Shown here: positions 17,991 to 25,992 of the stretch, one piece after another | Numbering within the stretch: the first letter of the stretch is position 1 | Layout of the letters: every line of letters begins with the position of its first letter | Assembly: GCA_024280945.1 (NCBI GenBank) | Contig: JAMXLO010000122.1 | Span: forward strand, 124,001-188,000 | Direction of reading: 5' to 3' | Source of the DNA: Acetobacteraceae bacterium | Lineage (GTDB): Bacteria; Pseudomonadota; Alphaproteobacteria; Acetobacterales; Acetobacteraceae | Length of the DNA: 64,000 nt | Translations under genes and position numbers: made by a program | The notes under the pieces: model-generated | The model's database searches: none | Seen by the model: only the letters and a program-made list of their open reading frames with translations | Told to the model about the DNA's origin: nothing

Positions 17991-18500
17991 ATGAGTGCAA
18001 GCATCCACGACAAGCTTAAGCGTGTCCGCAAGCCACGGGTGCACATCACCTACGAAGTGGAAACGGAAGGCGCCGAAGTCCTTAAGGAATTGCCGTTCAT
18101 CGTCGGCATTTTGGGCGACTTCTCCGGCGATCCGACGCAGCCATTGCGCCCACTGAGCGAACGCAAGTTCATCCAGATCGACCGTGACAACTTCAACGAC
18201 GTCATGGCGGGGATGACCCCTGGCCTGAAGATGCGCGTGGACAACAAGCTGTCCGAGGACGGCGGTGAAATGGCGGTTGACCTGAAGTTCAACTCGATCG
18301 AGGACTTCGAGCCGGCGCGCGTCGCGGAGCAGGTGCCGGCGTTGCGGGCGCTCCTGGAAACCCGCGCCAAGCTGCGCGACCTGATGAGCAAAGTGGATCG
18401 TTCAGAGCAACTCGAAGGTCTGCTCGAGCAGGTGCTGAAGAACGAGAACGATCTTAAGTCGCTGTCCAGCCAGCTGGGGCTGGACAAGAAGGAGGGCTGA
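17991..18500 (+). CDS. tssB: T6SS sheath small subunit TssB (ImpB/VipA)
   Basis: This 169-residue subunit assembles with TssC into the contractile sheath around the Hcp tube. The N-terminus [21 protein letters not shown] and the segments [14 protein letters not shown] and [13 protein letters not shown] are strongly conserved in VipA proteins. The C-terminal helix, recognised by ClpV or TagJ in other systems, is present. ATG 17991 fits the family start; longer in-frame starts read through non-conserved Arg-rich sequence. tssC begins 3 bases after its stop. Confidence 0.96.
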   Translation: MSASIHDKLKRVRKPRVHITYEVETEGAEVLKELPFIVGILGDFSGDPTQPLRPLSERKFIQIDRDNFNDVMAGMTPGLKMRVDNKLSEDGGEMAVDLKFNSIEDFEPARVAEQVPALRALLETRAKLRDLMSKVDRSEQLEGLLEQVLKNENDLKSLSSQLGLDKKEG

Positions 18501-18503
18501 TCG

Positions 18504-19997
18504 ATGTCAGGCGCGCAGACCGCAACGCCGGCCGCCACAACCGAAACCACCGAGAGCGCATCCTTCCTTGACCAGGTAGTCGCAGCGACCAAGCAGACGA
18601 CGCCGGATCAGGCGCAGGACCTGGTGAAGACGCTGGTCGAGCAGGCACTCGCCGGCACCGTGACGTTCGACAAGAATGTAACACGCACATTCGACCGCGC
18701 GGTCGCCGCAATCGATCGCAAACTGTCGGAACAGCTCAACGCGATCATGCACCATCCGAAGTTCGTGGCGCTCGAGGGCACCTGGCGCGGGCTGCATTAT
18801 CTGGTGATGAACAGCGAAACCAGCACCAGCCTGAAATTGCGGGTGCTGAACCTGCCGAAGCGCGAACTGTCGCGCGACCTGCAGCGCGCCGTCGAGTTCG
18901 ACCAGAGCCAGTTGTTCAAGAAGATCTACGAGAACGAGTTTGGCACGCCAGGCGGCGAACCATATGGCGCGCTGATCGGCGACTATGAGTGGACGCAGCA
19001 TCCCGAGGATGTCGAGACGCTGCGCCTGGTATCCAACGTTGCGGCCGCGGCGTTCGCGCCGTTCATCTCCGCGGCCGGCGCTGGCATGTTCGGTTTCGAC
19101 AAGTGGCCGGAACTCGCCAAGCCGCGCGATCTGGCGAAGATATTCGAGACGCAGGATTACACGAAGTGGCGCAGCTTCCGTGACAGCGAAGACTCGCGTT
19201 TCGTCACGCTGACCTTGCCGCGCACACTGGCACGCCTGCCATATGGGGCAGCGACCAAGCCGATCGACGAGTTCGCGTTCGAGGAAGCGCCCTATGACGA
19301 GTCTGGCGCGGCAAAGCCCATGGAGCACAACGAGTATTGCTGGATGAACGCCGCCTACACCCTGGGCGCGCGCTTGACCGATGCGTTCGCTCAGTACGGT
19401 TTCTGCACTGCGATCCGCGGCGCGGAGGGTGGCGGCAAGGTGGAGAACCTGCCGTATCACGTGTTCACCTCCGATGACGGCGATCTCGATGCGAAGTGCC
19501 CGACCGAGATCGCGATCACCGACCGGCGCGAATTCGAACTGTCCAACCTGGGCTTCCTGCCGTTGTGCCATTACAAGAATACCGACTACTCGGTGTTCTT
19601 CGGTGCGCAGTCCACGCAGAAACCGAAGAAGTACGATCGGCCGGAAGCGACGGCCAACGCGGCGATCTCGGCGCGGCTACCGTACATCATGGCGACCAGC
19701 CGCTTTGCGCACTACCTGAAGGTGATGGCACGCGACAAGATCGGCAGCTTCATGGAGGCTTCCGATTGCGAACGCTGGCTGAACCGTTGGATCAACAACT
19801 ACGTCAACGGGAACGAGAATGCGGGGCAGGAAATGAAGGCTCGCTTCCCATTGCGCGAGGCGCGGGTGGAGGTGCGGGAAATTCCCGGCAAGCCGGGTTC
19901 GTACAATGCGATCGCGTATATGCGTCCGTGGCTGCAGATGGAAGAGCTTACCACCAGCCTGCGCATGGTCGCACGCATCCCGGCCGCGGCGAGCTGA
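18504..19997 (+). CDS. tssC: T6SS sheath large subunit TssC (ImpC/VipB)
   Basis: This 497-residue large subunit of the contractile sheath forms a heterodimer with TssB. Conserved stretches include [38 protein letters not shown], the central [14 protein letters not shown] and the C-terminal [24 protein letters not shown]-type region ending [12 protein letters not shown]. It has a short low-complexity N-terminus rich in Thr and Ala. It is separated from the second tssC-like gene by a full palindromic repeat (20011-20105). Confidence 0.96.
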   Translation: MSGAQTATPAATTETTESASFLDQVVAATKQTTPDQAQDLVKTLVEQALAGTVTFDKNVTRTFDRAVAAIDRKLSEQLNAIMHHPKFVALEGTWRGLHYLVMNSETSTSLKLRVLNLPKRELSRDLQRAVEFDQSQLFKKIYENEFGTPGGEPYGALIGDYEWTQHPEDVETLRLVSNVAAAAFAPFISAAGAGMFGFDKWPELAKPRDLAKIFETQDYTKWRSFRDSEDSRFVTLTLPRTLARLPYGAATKPIDEFAFEEAPYDESGAAKPMEHNEYCWMNAAYTLGARLTDAFAQYGFCTAIRGAEGGGKVENLPYHVFTSDDGDLDAKCPTEIAITDRREFELSNLGFLPLCHYKNTDYSVFFGAQSTQKPKKYDRPEATANAAISARLPYIMATSRFAHYLKVMARDKIGSFMEASDCERWLNRWINNYVNGNENAGQEMKARFPLREARVEVREIPGKPGSYNAIAYMRPWLQMEELTTSLRMVARIPAAAS

Positions 19998-20010
19998 GTA
20001 TGAAAATGTT

Positions 20011-20105
20011 CCCCCTCCCCTCGCGGGAGGGGGTTAGGGGGAGGGGGCGGTGCCCGCTGCTCCAATACCCCTCCCCCAAACCCCCTCCCGCAAGGGGAGG
20101 GGGAG
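20011..20105. repeat. Long palindromic GC-rich repeat, copy 3
   Basis: This is a full copy of the element at 2689, lying in the 117-base gap between the two tssC genes. Left arm and G-block are 20011-20047; C-block and right arm are 20068-20105. The left arm has one change in its core (CTCGCGGGAG instead of CTTGCGGGAG), so the arms pair with one mismatch. The right arm ends in GGGGAGGGGGAG ten bases before the GTG start of the second tssC, where it would serve as Shine-Dalgarno sequence. Confidence 0.9.
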
Positions 20106-20114
20106 TGTAGTGCC

Positions 20115-21659
20115 GTGAACGAATTGCATCTTACACTGGCTGAGCCACCCCACACGGTCGTGGCCGAGCCTGCCGCGGTGCGCGAAGCAATGTTGTCGGG
20201 CCGCTTTATCGGCAGCCGCGATGCGACTTTGGCGGACACTCTCGGCGAATTCCTCACCGCACCTTCCGGCAAGGCGCTCGATCTGTGGTTCGGCGCGGAA
20301 CGCGGCACGCGACTGCGGATCGATCCGCAGGCGCTGCGCGATGCGGTCGATCGCGACATCGCAGCGATTGACGCGATGTTGTCCGACCAGGTCGATGCCA
20401 TCCTGCATCACCGCAGGCTGCGCAAGTTGGAAGGCACGTGGCGCGGGATAGCGTGGCTCGTCGATGGCCTGGAATTGTCCAATCGGCTCAAGATCAAGGT
20501 TCTGAATGTCGGCTGGCAGGAAATCTGCCGGGACCTGGAACGCGCGATCGAGTTCGACCAGAGCCTGCTGTTCCGCAAGGTCTATGAGGAAGAATTCGGT
20601 ACACCGGGCGGCGAACCGTACGGCCTGCTGGTGGTGGACCACGAAGTGCGCCACCGCCCAAGCGCCGAATCCCGCACCGACGACGTGAACGCGCTGGCCT
20701 CCCTGTCGGGCGTTGCGGCCGCGGCATTCTCCCCGGTGATCGTCAGCGCGTCGCCCGCCCTGCTGGAGGTGGACAGCTTTACCGATCTCGCCACGTCGAT
20801 CGATCTCGCCGCGCCGCTGCGCAACCGAGAGCATGACCGCTGGCGCAGTCTCGCATCGCGTGCCGACATGCGTTTCCTCGGCGTCACGCTGCCGCATGTC
20901 CTGGCCCGACCACCGTGGCAGGACGACGGCACGCGTGCCGATGGCTTCCGCTATCGCGAATACGCACCGACCAATGAAGAGCGGGTTTGGATGACCGCCG
21001 GCTTCGCCTTCGCCTCGGTCGTCGCCCGCGCGTTCGCGCGTTTTGCCTGGCCAGCCGATGTGCGGGGCGTGGAAGCTGACCGCGCAGGCGGCGGGCTGGT
21101 GACCGGCATCGCGCTGGAACCGTTCACCACCGACCCCGACCACGTTTGGGTGCGTAGCCCGGTGGAAATCGTGTTGACCGATCGGCAGGAGCGTTCGCTG
21201 CTCGAGGCGGGGTTGATGCCGCTGTCGTCCATCGCCTATTGCGAGGAACTGGTGTTCGGCGCGGTGCGCAGCCTGCAATTGTCGCAGCGTTATCAGGGAC
21301 CCAACGCCGGCGTCGCCGAGGCCAACGCGCGGCTGTCGACGCAGATCAATTCGATCCTCTGCGCGTCGCGTTTTGCGCATCATCTGAAGATGATGGGGCG
21401 GCATATGGTCGGCTCATTCAAGACGGCGAGCGAGATCGAGCATTTCCTGCAGGCCTGGCTGACGCAGTATGTCAACGGAAACCTGGCGGCGACCGGCGAC
21501 AGCCGCGCGCGCTTTCCACTGGTGGCTGGGCGGGTGAACGTGAACGAAGTGCCCGGCAGACCGGGCAGCTTCGGTTGCGTGATCCATTTGCAGCCGCATT
21601 ATCAGCTCGATGATGTGTCTGCCGCATTCCAGCTCGTGACCGACCTGAGCGGTCGATGA
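20115..21659 (+). CDS. Second TssC-family sheath protein (ImpD/TssC40-like)
   Basis: This 514-residue TssC paralogue (gpFI/ImpC family) has the same landmarks as tss[61 protein letters not shown] and VNGNLAATGDSRARFP. The N-terminal 60 residues differ completely. A second tssC in this place is typical of the Rhizobium imp cluster (impD) and Agrobacterium (tssC40 beside tssC41). Its exact job is less clear than that of TssC: a minor sheath component or an assembly factor. It starts with GTG after the repeat and ends 10 bases before tagJ. Confidence 0.92.
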   Translation: MNELHLTLAEPPHTVVAEPAAVREAMLSGRFIGSRDATLADTLGEFLTAPSGKALDLWFGAERGTRLRIDPQALRDAVDRDIAAIDAMLSDQVDAILHHRRLRKLEGTWRGIAWLVDGLELSNRLKIKVLNVGWQEICRDLERAIEFDQSLLFRKVYEEEFGTPGGEPYGLLVVDHEVRHRPSAESRTDDVNALASLSGVAAAAFSPVIVSASPALLEVDSFTDLATSIDLAAPLRNREHDRWRSLASRADMRFLGVTLPHVLARPPWQDDGTRADGFRYREYAPTNEERVWMTAGFAFASVVARAFARFAWPADVRGVEADRAGGGLVTGIALEPFTTDPDHVWVRSPVEIVLTDRQERSLLEAGLMPLSSIAYCEELVFGAVRSLQLSQRYQGPNAGVAEANARLSTQINSILCASRFAHHLKMMGRHMVGSFKTASEIEHFLQAWLTQYVNGNLAATGDSRARFPLVAGRVNVNEVPGRPGSFGCVIHLQPHYQLDDVSAAFQLVTDLSGR

Positions 21660-21669
21660 GGTCCGAAAC

Positions 21670-22476
21670 ATGAGTGGCACCGACCAGACCGCAGCGGCAC
21701 TGTTTCGCGCCGGCAAACTGGATGACGCGATTGCGGCGGCGCAGGCCGCGTTGCGGAAGGCCCCGACCGATCTCGGCGTCCGCGTACTGCTGGGCGAACT
21801 GTTGTTGTTCGCCGGCAATCTCGAGCGCGCGGATGTGGTGCTGGATGCAGCCTCGGCGATCGATGCTTCCACCGCGGTGGTGGTGGCGGAATTTCGCCAG
21901 CTTGTCCGCGCCGACATGGCGCGGCGCCAGTTGTTTCGTGACGGCCGAGTGCCCGAGTTCCTCAGCGATCCGACCGAAACGCAACGCCTGCAATTGGCTG
22001 CCCTGGTGGCACTGCGCGCCGGCGATGCCCCTGAAGCCGCGCGGAAGGCGGAAACGGCAGAGGCTATGCGGCCGCGCGCCCCAGGCAAACACGGCGACGC
22101 GGCGTTCGACGATCTGCGCGATGTCGACGACCTGCTGGCAGGCAGCTTCGAGGTGCTGACAACCACTGGCAAATACTTCTGGATCCCGACCGAGCGCGTG
22201 CTGACGCTGCAGTTCCATGCGCCGAAGCGCCCGCGCGACCTGATATGGCGGCGCGCCTCGATGTCGGTGGCCGATGGACCAGATGGCGACGTCTACCTTC
22301 CCGCGATCTACGCCGCTGATGAGCAATTGAGCGACTCGTTCCGGCTGGGTCGGGAAACCGACTGGCGCCAATCCGACGGTGGGCCGGTGCGCGGGGTCGG
22401 CCAGCGGCTGTTCCTGGTCGGCGAAGATGCGGTGCCGATCATGGATCTGGACCAGATCAGGTTCGGTGCGGCGTGA
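21670..22476 (+). CDS. tagJ: T6SS accessory protein TagJ (ImpE)
   Basis: This 268-residue cytoplasmic accessory protein belongs to the ImpE/TagJ family. In Pseudomonas aeruginosa the homologue HsiE1 binds the sheath protein TssB and helps ClpV-dependent recycling. The N-terminal half is TPR-like (LFRAGKLDDAIAAAQAAL, VRVLLGELLLFAGNLERAD). The C-terminal half has the family region with YLPAIYA. The start ATG 21670 has a GAGG-type binding site overlapping the upstream stop area. Its TGA overlaps the GTG of tssE. Confidence 0.92.
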   Translation: MSGTDQTAAALFRAGKLDDAIAAAQAALRKAPTDLGVRVLLGELLLFAGNLERADVVLDAASAIDASTAVVVAEFRQLVRADMARRQLFRDGRVPEFLSDPTETQRLQLAALVALRAGDAPEAARKAETAEAMRPRAPGKHGDAAFDDLRDVDDLLAGSFEVLTTTGKYFWIPTERVLTLQFHAPKRPRDLIWRRASMSVADGPDGDVYLPAIYAADEQLSDSFRLGRETDWRQSDGGPVRGVGQRLFLVGEDAVPIMDLDQIRFGAA

Positions 22477-22985
22477 GCGGTCGCGCCGGCAGCGCGCACC
22501 GTCAGCCGGCCCGCGTTCAGTCACCACTGCTGGACCGGTTGATGGATGATGCTCCAGATCAGACGCGCGATCCCGCGCTGTCCGCGGCGGACTCCATGCT
22601 GGCACTGCGCAATTCGGTGCGGCGTGACCTGGAGGCGCTGTTGAATGCACGGCGCCGCTGGCGTTCCTGGCCGGCACACATGACGCAGCTCGCCACGTCG
22701 CCAATCGGCTACGGCATCCCGGATTTCGCCGCCGGTGCGTTCAGCGACGCGCAACGGCGGCAGGAATTGCGGCTGGAGATCGAAGCGACCATCCGGCGGT
22801 TCGAGCCTCGCTTCCTGTCAGTGCGTGTTCACCTGGTGGAGGGACAGGACAAGCTCGACGCGTTGCTGCGCTTGAGGATCGAGGCTGTGCTGCACGCCGA
22901 ACCGGCGCCCGAGTCGGTAACCTTCGATACGATCGTCGACCCGATCACCGACGACGTGACGGTGCGGCCCGGCAATGTCGTGTGA
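22473..22985 (+). CDS. tssE: T6SS baseplate wedge protein TssE (gp25-like, ImpF)
   Basis: This 170-residue baseplate component is related to phage T4 gp25 and starts sheath polymerisation. The segments LRNSVRRDLEALLNARRRW, SPIGYGIPDF and the C-terminal VRVHLV belong to the gp25-like family. It has a GTG start at 22473 in a GTGA overlap with the end of tagJ. A full palindromic repeat then separates it from tssF, although TssE, TssF, TssG and TssK act as one wedge complex. Confidence 0.93.
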   Translation: MSGRAGSAHRQPARVQSPLLDRLMDDAPDQTRDPALSAADSMLALRNSVRRDLEALLNARRRWRSWPAHMTQLATSPIGYGIPDFAAGAFSDAQRRQELRLEIEATIRRFEPRFLSVRVHLVEGQDKLDALLRLRIEAVLHAEPAPESVTFDTIVDPITDDVTVRPGNVV

Positions 22986-23010
22986 GGGCAACATGCGGTA
23001 TGAAGCCAGC

Positions 23011-23111
23011 CCCCTCCCCCTCCCCTTGCGGGAGGGGGGCGGGGGGAGGGGGCTTCGGGCCACCATCCCGCGCCCCCTCCCCCTAACCCCCTCCCGCAAG
23101 GGGAGGGGGAG
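23011..23111. repeat. Long palindromic GC-rich repeat, copy 4
   Basis: This full copy of the element lies in the 143-base gap between tssE and tssF. The left arm with its G-block (about 23011-23052) and the C-block with right arm (about 23072-23111) are near-perfect inverted repeats. The left side resembles copy 2 (GGGGGGCGGGGGGAGGGGG) and the right side ends in the usual GGGGAGGGGGAG. The tssF start (TTG 23129) lies 17 bases after the right arm. Confidence 0.9.
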
Positions 23112-23128
23112 AACAGGCGCGCAATCCC

Positions 23129-24949
23129 TTGTCTGACTCGCTCCTCCCCTACTACGAGCGAGAACTCGACGCGATCAAGCGGCTGGCGGCGGAATTCGCC
23201 GACGCCCACCCGAAGATCGCAGGCCGGCTCAGGCTATCGGCGGACGCCATCGACGATCCGCATGTCGCGCGGTTGCTGGAAGGTGTGGCGTTCCTCGCTG
23301 CGCGTGTGCACCACCGCCTGGACGACGAATTCCCGGAACTCACCGATGCGTTGCTCGGGCTGCTCTACCCGCATTACCTCGCGCCCATGCCGTCCTGCAT
23401 GATCGTGCAGTTCGACTGCCAGCCCGATCTGATGAACCCGGCACAGCTACCGGCGGGCACGACCATCGATACGGAACCGGTGCATGGCGAGGAACTGCGC
23501 TACCGGACGACGGCACCCGTCACGCTCTGGCCGGTCGCGGTGGAGAACGTCCGACTGTCGGGCCTGCCGATCGTAGCGCCCGCCAACGCCGCAGCTGCCG
23601 GTGCCGCCGGCGTGCTGCGCATAACGCTGAAATGTTCCTCGCCTGAAGCCACGTTCAGCCAGCTCGGAATCGAGCGGCTGCGTTTCTTTCTGCGCGGGCC
23701 GACCAACCAGGCACTGGCTCTGTATGAATTGCTGGGCGCCCACGCGATTTCCGTCGCTTTTGCCGACAATGCGGTGGATCCATCACCGGTTATCGTGCCC
23801 GCCACTGCGATCCAGCCGGTTGGCTTCTCGCCCGATGAGGCGTTGCTTCCATGGTCGGCTCGCGGCTTTGCCGGCTTCCGTCTGCTGACCGAATATTTTG
23901 CGTTTCCGGACAAGTTCCTGTTCTTCGACATCACGCGGTTTGACAGCAAGACACTATTGTCCGCGGGCAATCGCCTGGAGATCTTCGTCTACCTCGATCG
24001 CTCGGTGCCGGAGCTGGAGCGAACGGTCGGCCAGACATCGCTGGCACTCGGCTGCACGCCGGTGATCAACCTGTTTCCGCAGCGCTGCGAGCCGATCATG
24101 CTCACCCACCAGGACATCGAATACCGAGTGGTGCCGGACGCGAGGCGGCCACGTGCGGCTGAGGTGTGGAGCGTCGAGCGGGTGCGTGAGACCCAGCCTG
24201 ATGGATCGTTCCGTCCGTGGCGGTCGTTCCATCGGCTGATCGAGGGCGATCCCGAGGCGGGCCAGCCCGGCGGCTTCTACCACGTGGCGCGCCGGCCCGC
24301 AGCACCTGCCGTCCCCGGCACCGAGGTGTTCCTGGCGCCACACGACCCGGCATTCGACCCGGACAAGCCAGCTGACGCCGTGCTGTCGATCGATGCGCTC
24401 TGCGTCAACCGCGATCTTCCCACCGATCTGCCGTTCGGCGGTGGCCGTCCGCGGTTGCGGCTGATCGAGGGCGCGGCGCCCGTGGCAGGACTGTCCGCGA
24501 TCACTGCGGCGAGCTCGACGCTGCGTCCACCCTTGCGGGAAGCTGGTTTCTGGCGGCTGGTATCACAGCTCTCTCTCGGGCACCTGTCGGTCACCGGTGG
24601 GGCGCAGGGCGCGGCGGCCCTGAAAGAGGTGCTGCGCCTCTACGACCTGCGCGACACTGCCGAGTCGCGCGCGGCGATCGAGGCACTCACCGGCGTTTCG
24701 GCGGCTCCCGGTACGGCGCGCGCCCCTGGCCGCGCCGGCGCGTTCTGCCGGGGGCTGGACATTGTGCTGGAGTTCGATTCGCGGGCTTGGCAGGCTGGCG
24801 GGCTCTACCTGCTGGCCGCGGTCCTCGAGCACTTCTTTGCACTGCACGGCACGATCAACAGCTTCACCCGCACCCGGGTCACGTTGCGGGGCCGACCGGG
24901 GGTCGCTGCGGCGTGGCAGGCGCGCAGCGGAACACGTGTCCTGGCATGA
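23129..24949 (+). CDS. tssF: T6SS baseplate protein TssF (ImpG/VasA)
   Basis: This 606-residue baseplate wedge component forms the TssF2G heterotrimer. The N-terminus LLPYYERELDAIKRLAAEFA is the hallmark of the family, as are RLLEGVAFLAARVHHRLDDEFPEL and LLGLLYPHYLAPMPS. The length is standard. The start is TTG 23129 (MSDSLLPYYEREL), fixed by the family N-terminus; no ATG lies in a suitable place. The only G-rich sequence that could bind the ribosome is the end of the repeat upstream. It overlaps tssG by 4 bases (ATGA). Confidence 0.93.
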   Translation: MSDSLLPYYERELDAIKRLAAEFADAHPKIAGRLRLSADAIDDPHVARLLEGVAFLAARVHHRLDDEFPELTDALLGLLYPHYLAPMPSCMIVQFDCQPDLMNPAQLPAGTTIDTEPVHGEELRYRTTAPVTLWPVAVENVRLSGLPIVAPANAAAAGAAGVLRITLKCSSPEATFSQLGIERLRFFLRGPTNQALALYELLGAHAISVAFADNAVDPSPVIVPATAIQPVGFSPDEALLPWSARGFAGFRLLTEYFAFPDKFLFFDITRFDSKTLLSAGNRLEIFVYLDRSVPELERTVGQTSLALGCTPVINLFPQRCEPIMLTHQDIEYRVVPDARRPRAAEVWSVERVRETQPDGSFRPWRSFHRLIEGDPEAGQPGGFYHVARRPAAPAVPGTEVFLAPHDPAFDPDKPADAVLSIDALCVNRDLPTDLPFGGGRPRLRLIEGAAPVAGLSAITAASSTLRPPLREAGFWRLVSQLSLGHLSVTGGAQGAAALKEVLRLYDLRDTAESRAAIEALTGVSAAPGTARAPGRAGAFCRGLDIVLEFDSRAWQAGGLYLLAAVLEHFFALHGTINSFTRTRVTLRGRPGVAAAWQARSGTRVLA

Positions 24950-25992
24950 GGTCGCGCTCGCCATTGGCCGCGTTGGGCGCCGAACCACGACGATTCCGCT
25001 TCGATGCGGCGGTCCGCGTGCTGACCCGGGCGCGAGGAACCGATGATCCTGCCGCAGCAGTGCGGTTCCACGCACCGGCTGGCCTGGTTTATCCGCCAGC
25101 CGATGTCGCGGAACTGCACCAGCAGGGAGATGCACTGCCGGATGTGACGGTCGGGCTGATGGGGCTGACGGGTCCATCAGGCGTGCTGCCACGTTACTAT
25201 TCTGAGATGGTCACGCAGGCCCTCCGGGCGCGCTCGACCGCGCTGCGCGACTTCGTTGACCTCCTGGCCCACCGGTTCGTCGCGTTCTTCGCCCGCGGTG
25301 GCGTTAAGTACCGGCCGGCGCGAGCCGCCGAGGTGGCGCAGCAGCATGGTTTATCCCGGCACGATGGTGTCAGCCGGGTACTGTTGGCGCTGACCGGCTA
25401 TGGCACGGGGAACCTCAGTGATCGGCTCGCGGTGGGCGAAGACGCTCTGTTGCATTATGCTGGCTTGCTTGCCATGCGGCCCCGGTCCGCCGAGAGATTG
25501 GGGGCGCTCGCCTCCGACTGGCTGGGCATGAAGGTTGAAGTGATCGAGTTCGCCGGCGCCTGGCTGTCGCTGCCGCCGGACCAGCGAACGCGGCTGTCGG
25601 CGCAAGGGCCATGGTGCCAGCTCGGTGTGGATGCCGCCGCCGGCGTCCGTGCCTGGGACCCGCAGGCGCGGATCATCCTGCGGATTGGCCCGCTCGACCT
25701 GCGGGGCTTCCAGCGACTGCTGCCGGATCGGCTGGCGCTGCACCGACTGGTGTCATTGGTCCGCGCCTATGTTGGGTTGGAGCTTGGCTTCGCAATCAAC
25801 CCCGTGCTGGCAGCGCGAGAGGTGCCGCCGCTGCGGCTGGATGCGACCGCCGATCCGCCGCCGCGACTGGGCTGGAATACCTGGATCCCGGGACCGGCCG
25901 GAGGATTTATGGCGCGGCCGGATGCGGCAGACGCGATATTCGAGGCGGAAGTGATCGAGGCGCAGCAGGTCACCAAGGAGAGCGCGCAGTGA
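24946..25992 (+). CDS. tssG: T6SS baseplate protein TssG (ImpH/VasB)
   Basis: This 348-residue baseplate wedge protein is the partner of TssF. The family pattern is present: RRFRFDAAVRVL near the N-terminus, VTVGLMGLTGPSGVLPRYYSE, LRDFVDLLAHRFVAFFAR and the C-terminal CQLGVDAAAGVRAWDPQARI. The ATG at 24946 sits in an ATGA overlap with tssF, which settles the start. Its own stop overlaps the GTG start of a methyltransferase gene, so that gene is coupled to the T6SS operon. Confidence 0.93.
   Translation: MRSRSPLAALGAEPRRFRFDAAVRVLTRARGTDDPAAAVRFHAPAGLVYPPADVAELHQQGDALPDVTVGLMGLTGPSGVLPRYYSEMVTQALRARSTALRDFVDLLAHRFVAFFARGGVKYRPARAAEVAQQHGLSRHDGVSRVLLALTGYGTGNLSDRLAVGEDALLHYAGLLAMRPRSAERLGALASDWLGMKVEVIEFAGAWLSLPPDQRTRLSAQGPWCQLGVDAAAGVRAWDPQARIILRIGPLDLRGFQRLLPDRLALHRLVSLVRAYVGLELGFAINPVLAAREVPPLRLDATADPPPRLGWNTWIPGPAGGFMARPDAADAIFEAEVIEAQQVTKESAQ

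Noticed and set aside
2689-23111. CRISPR array or rRNA-like repeat as explanation of the GC-rich repeats
   Set aside because: The copies are four, far apart, palindromic and without spacers; no rRNA sequence is present.
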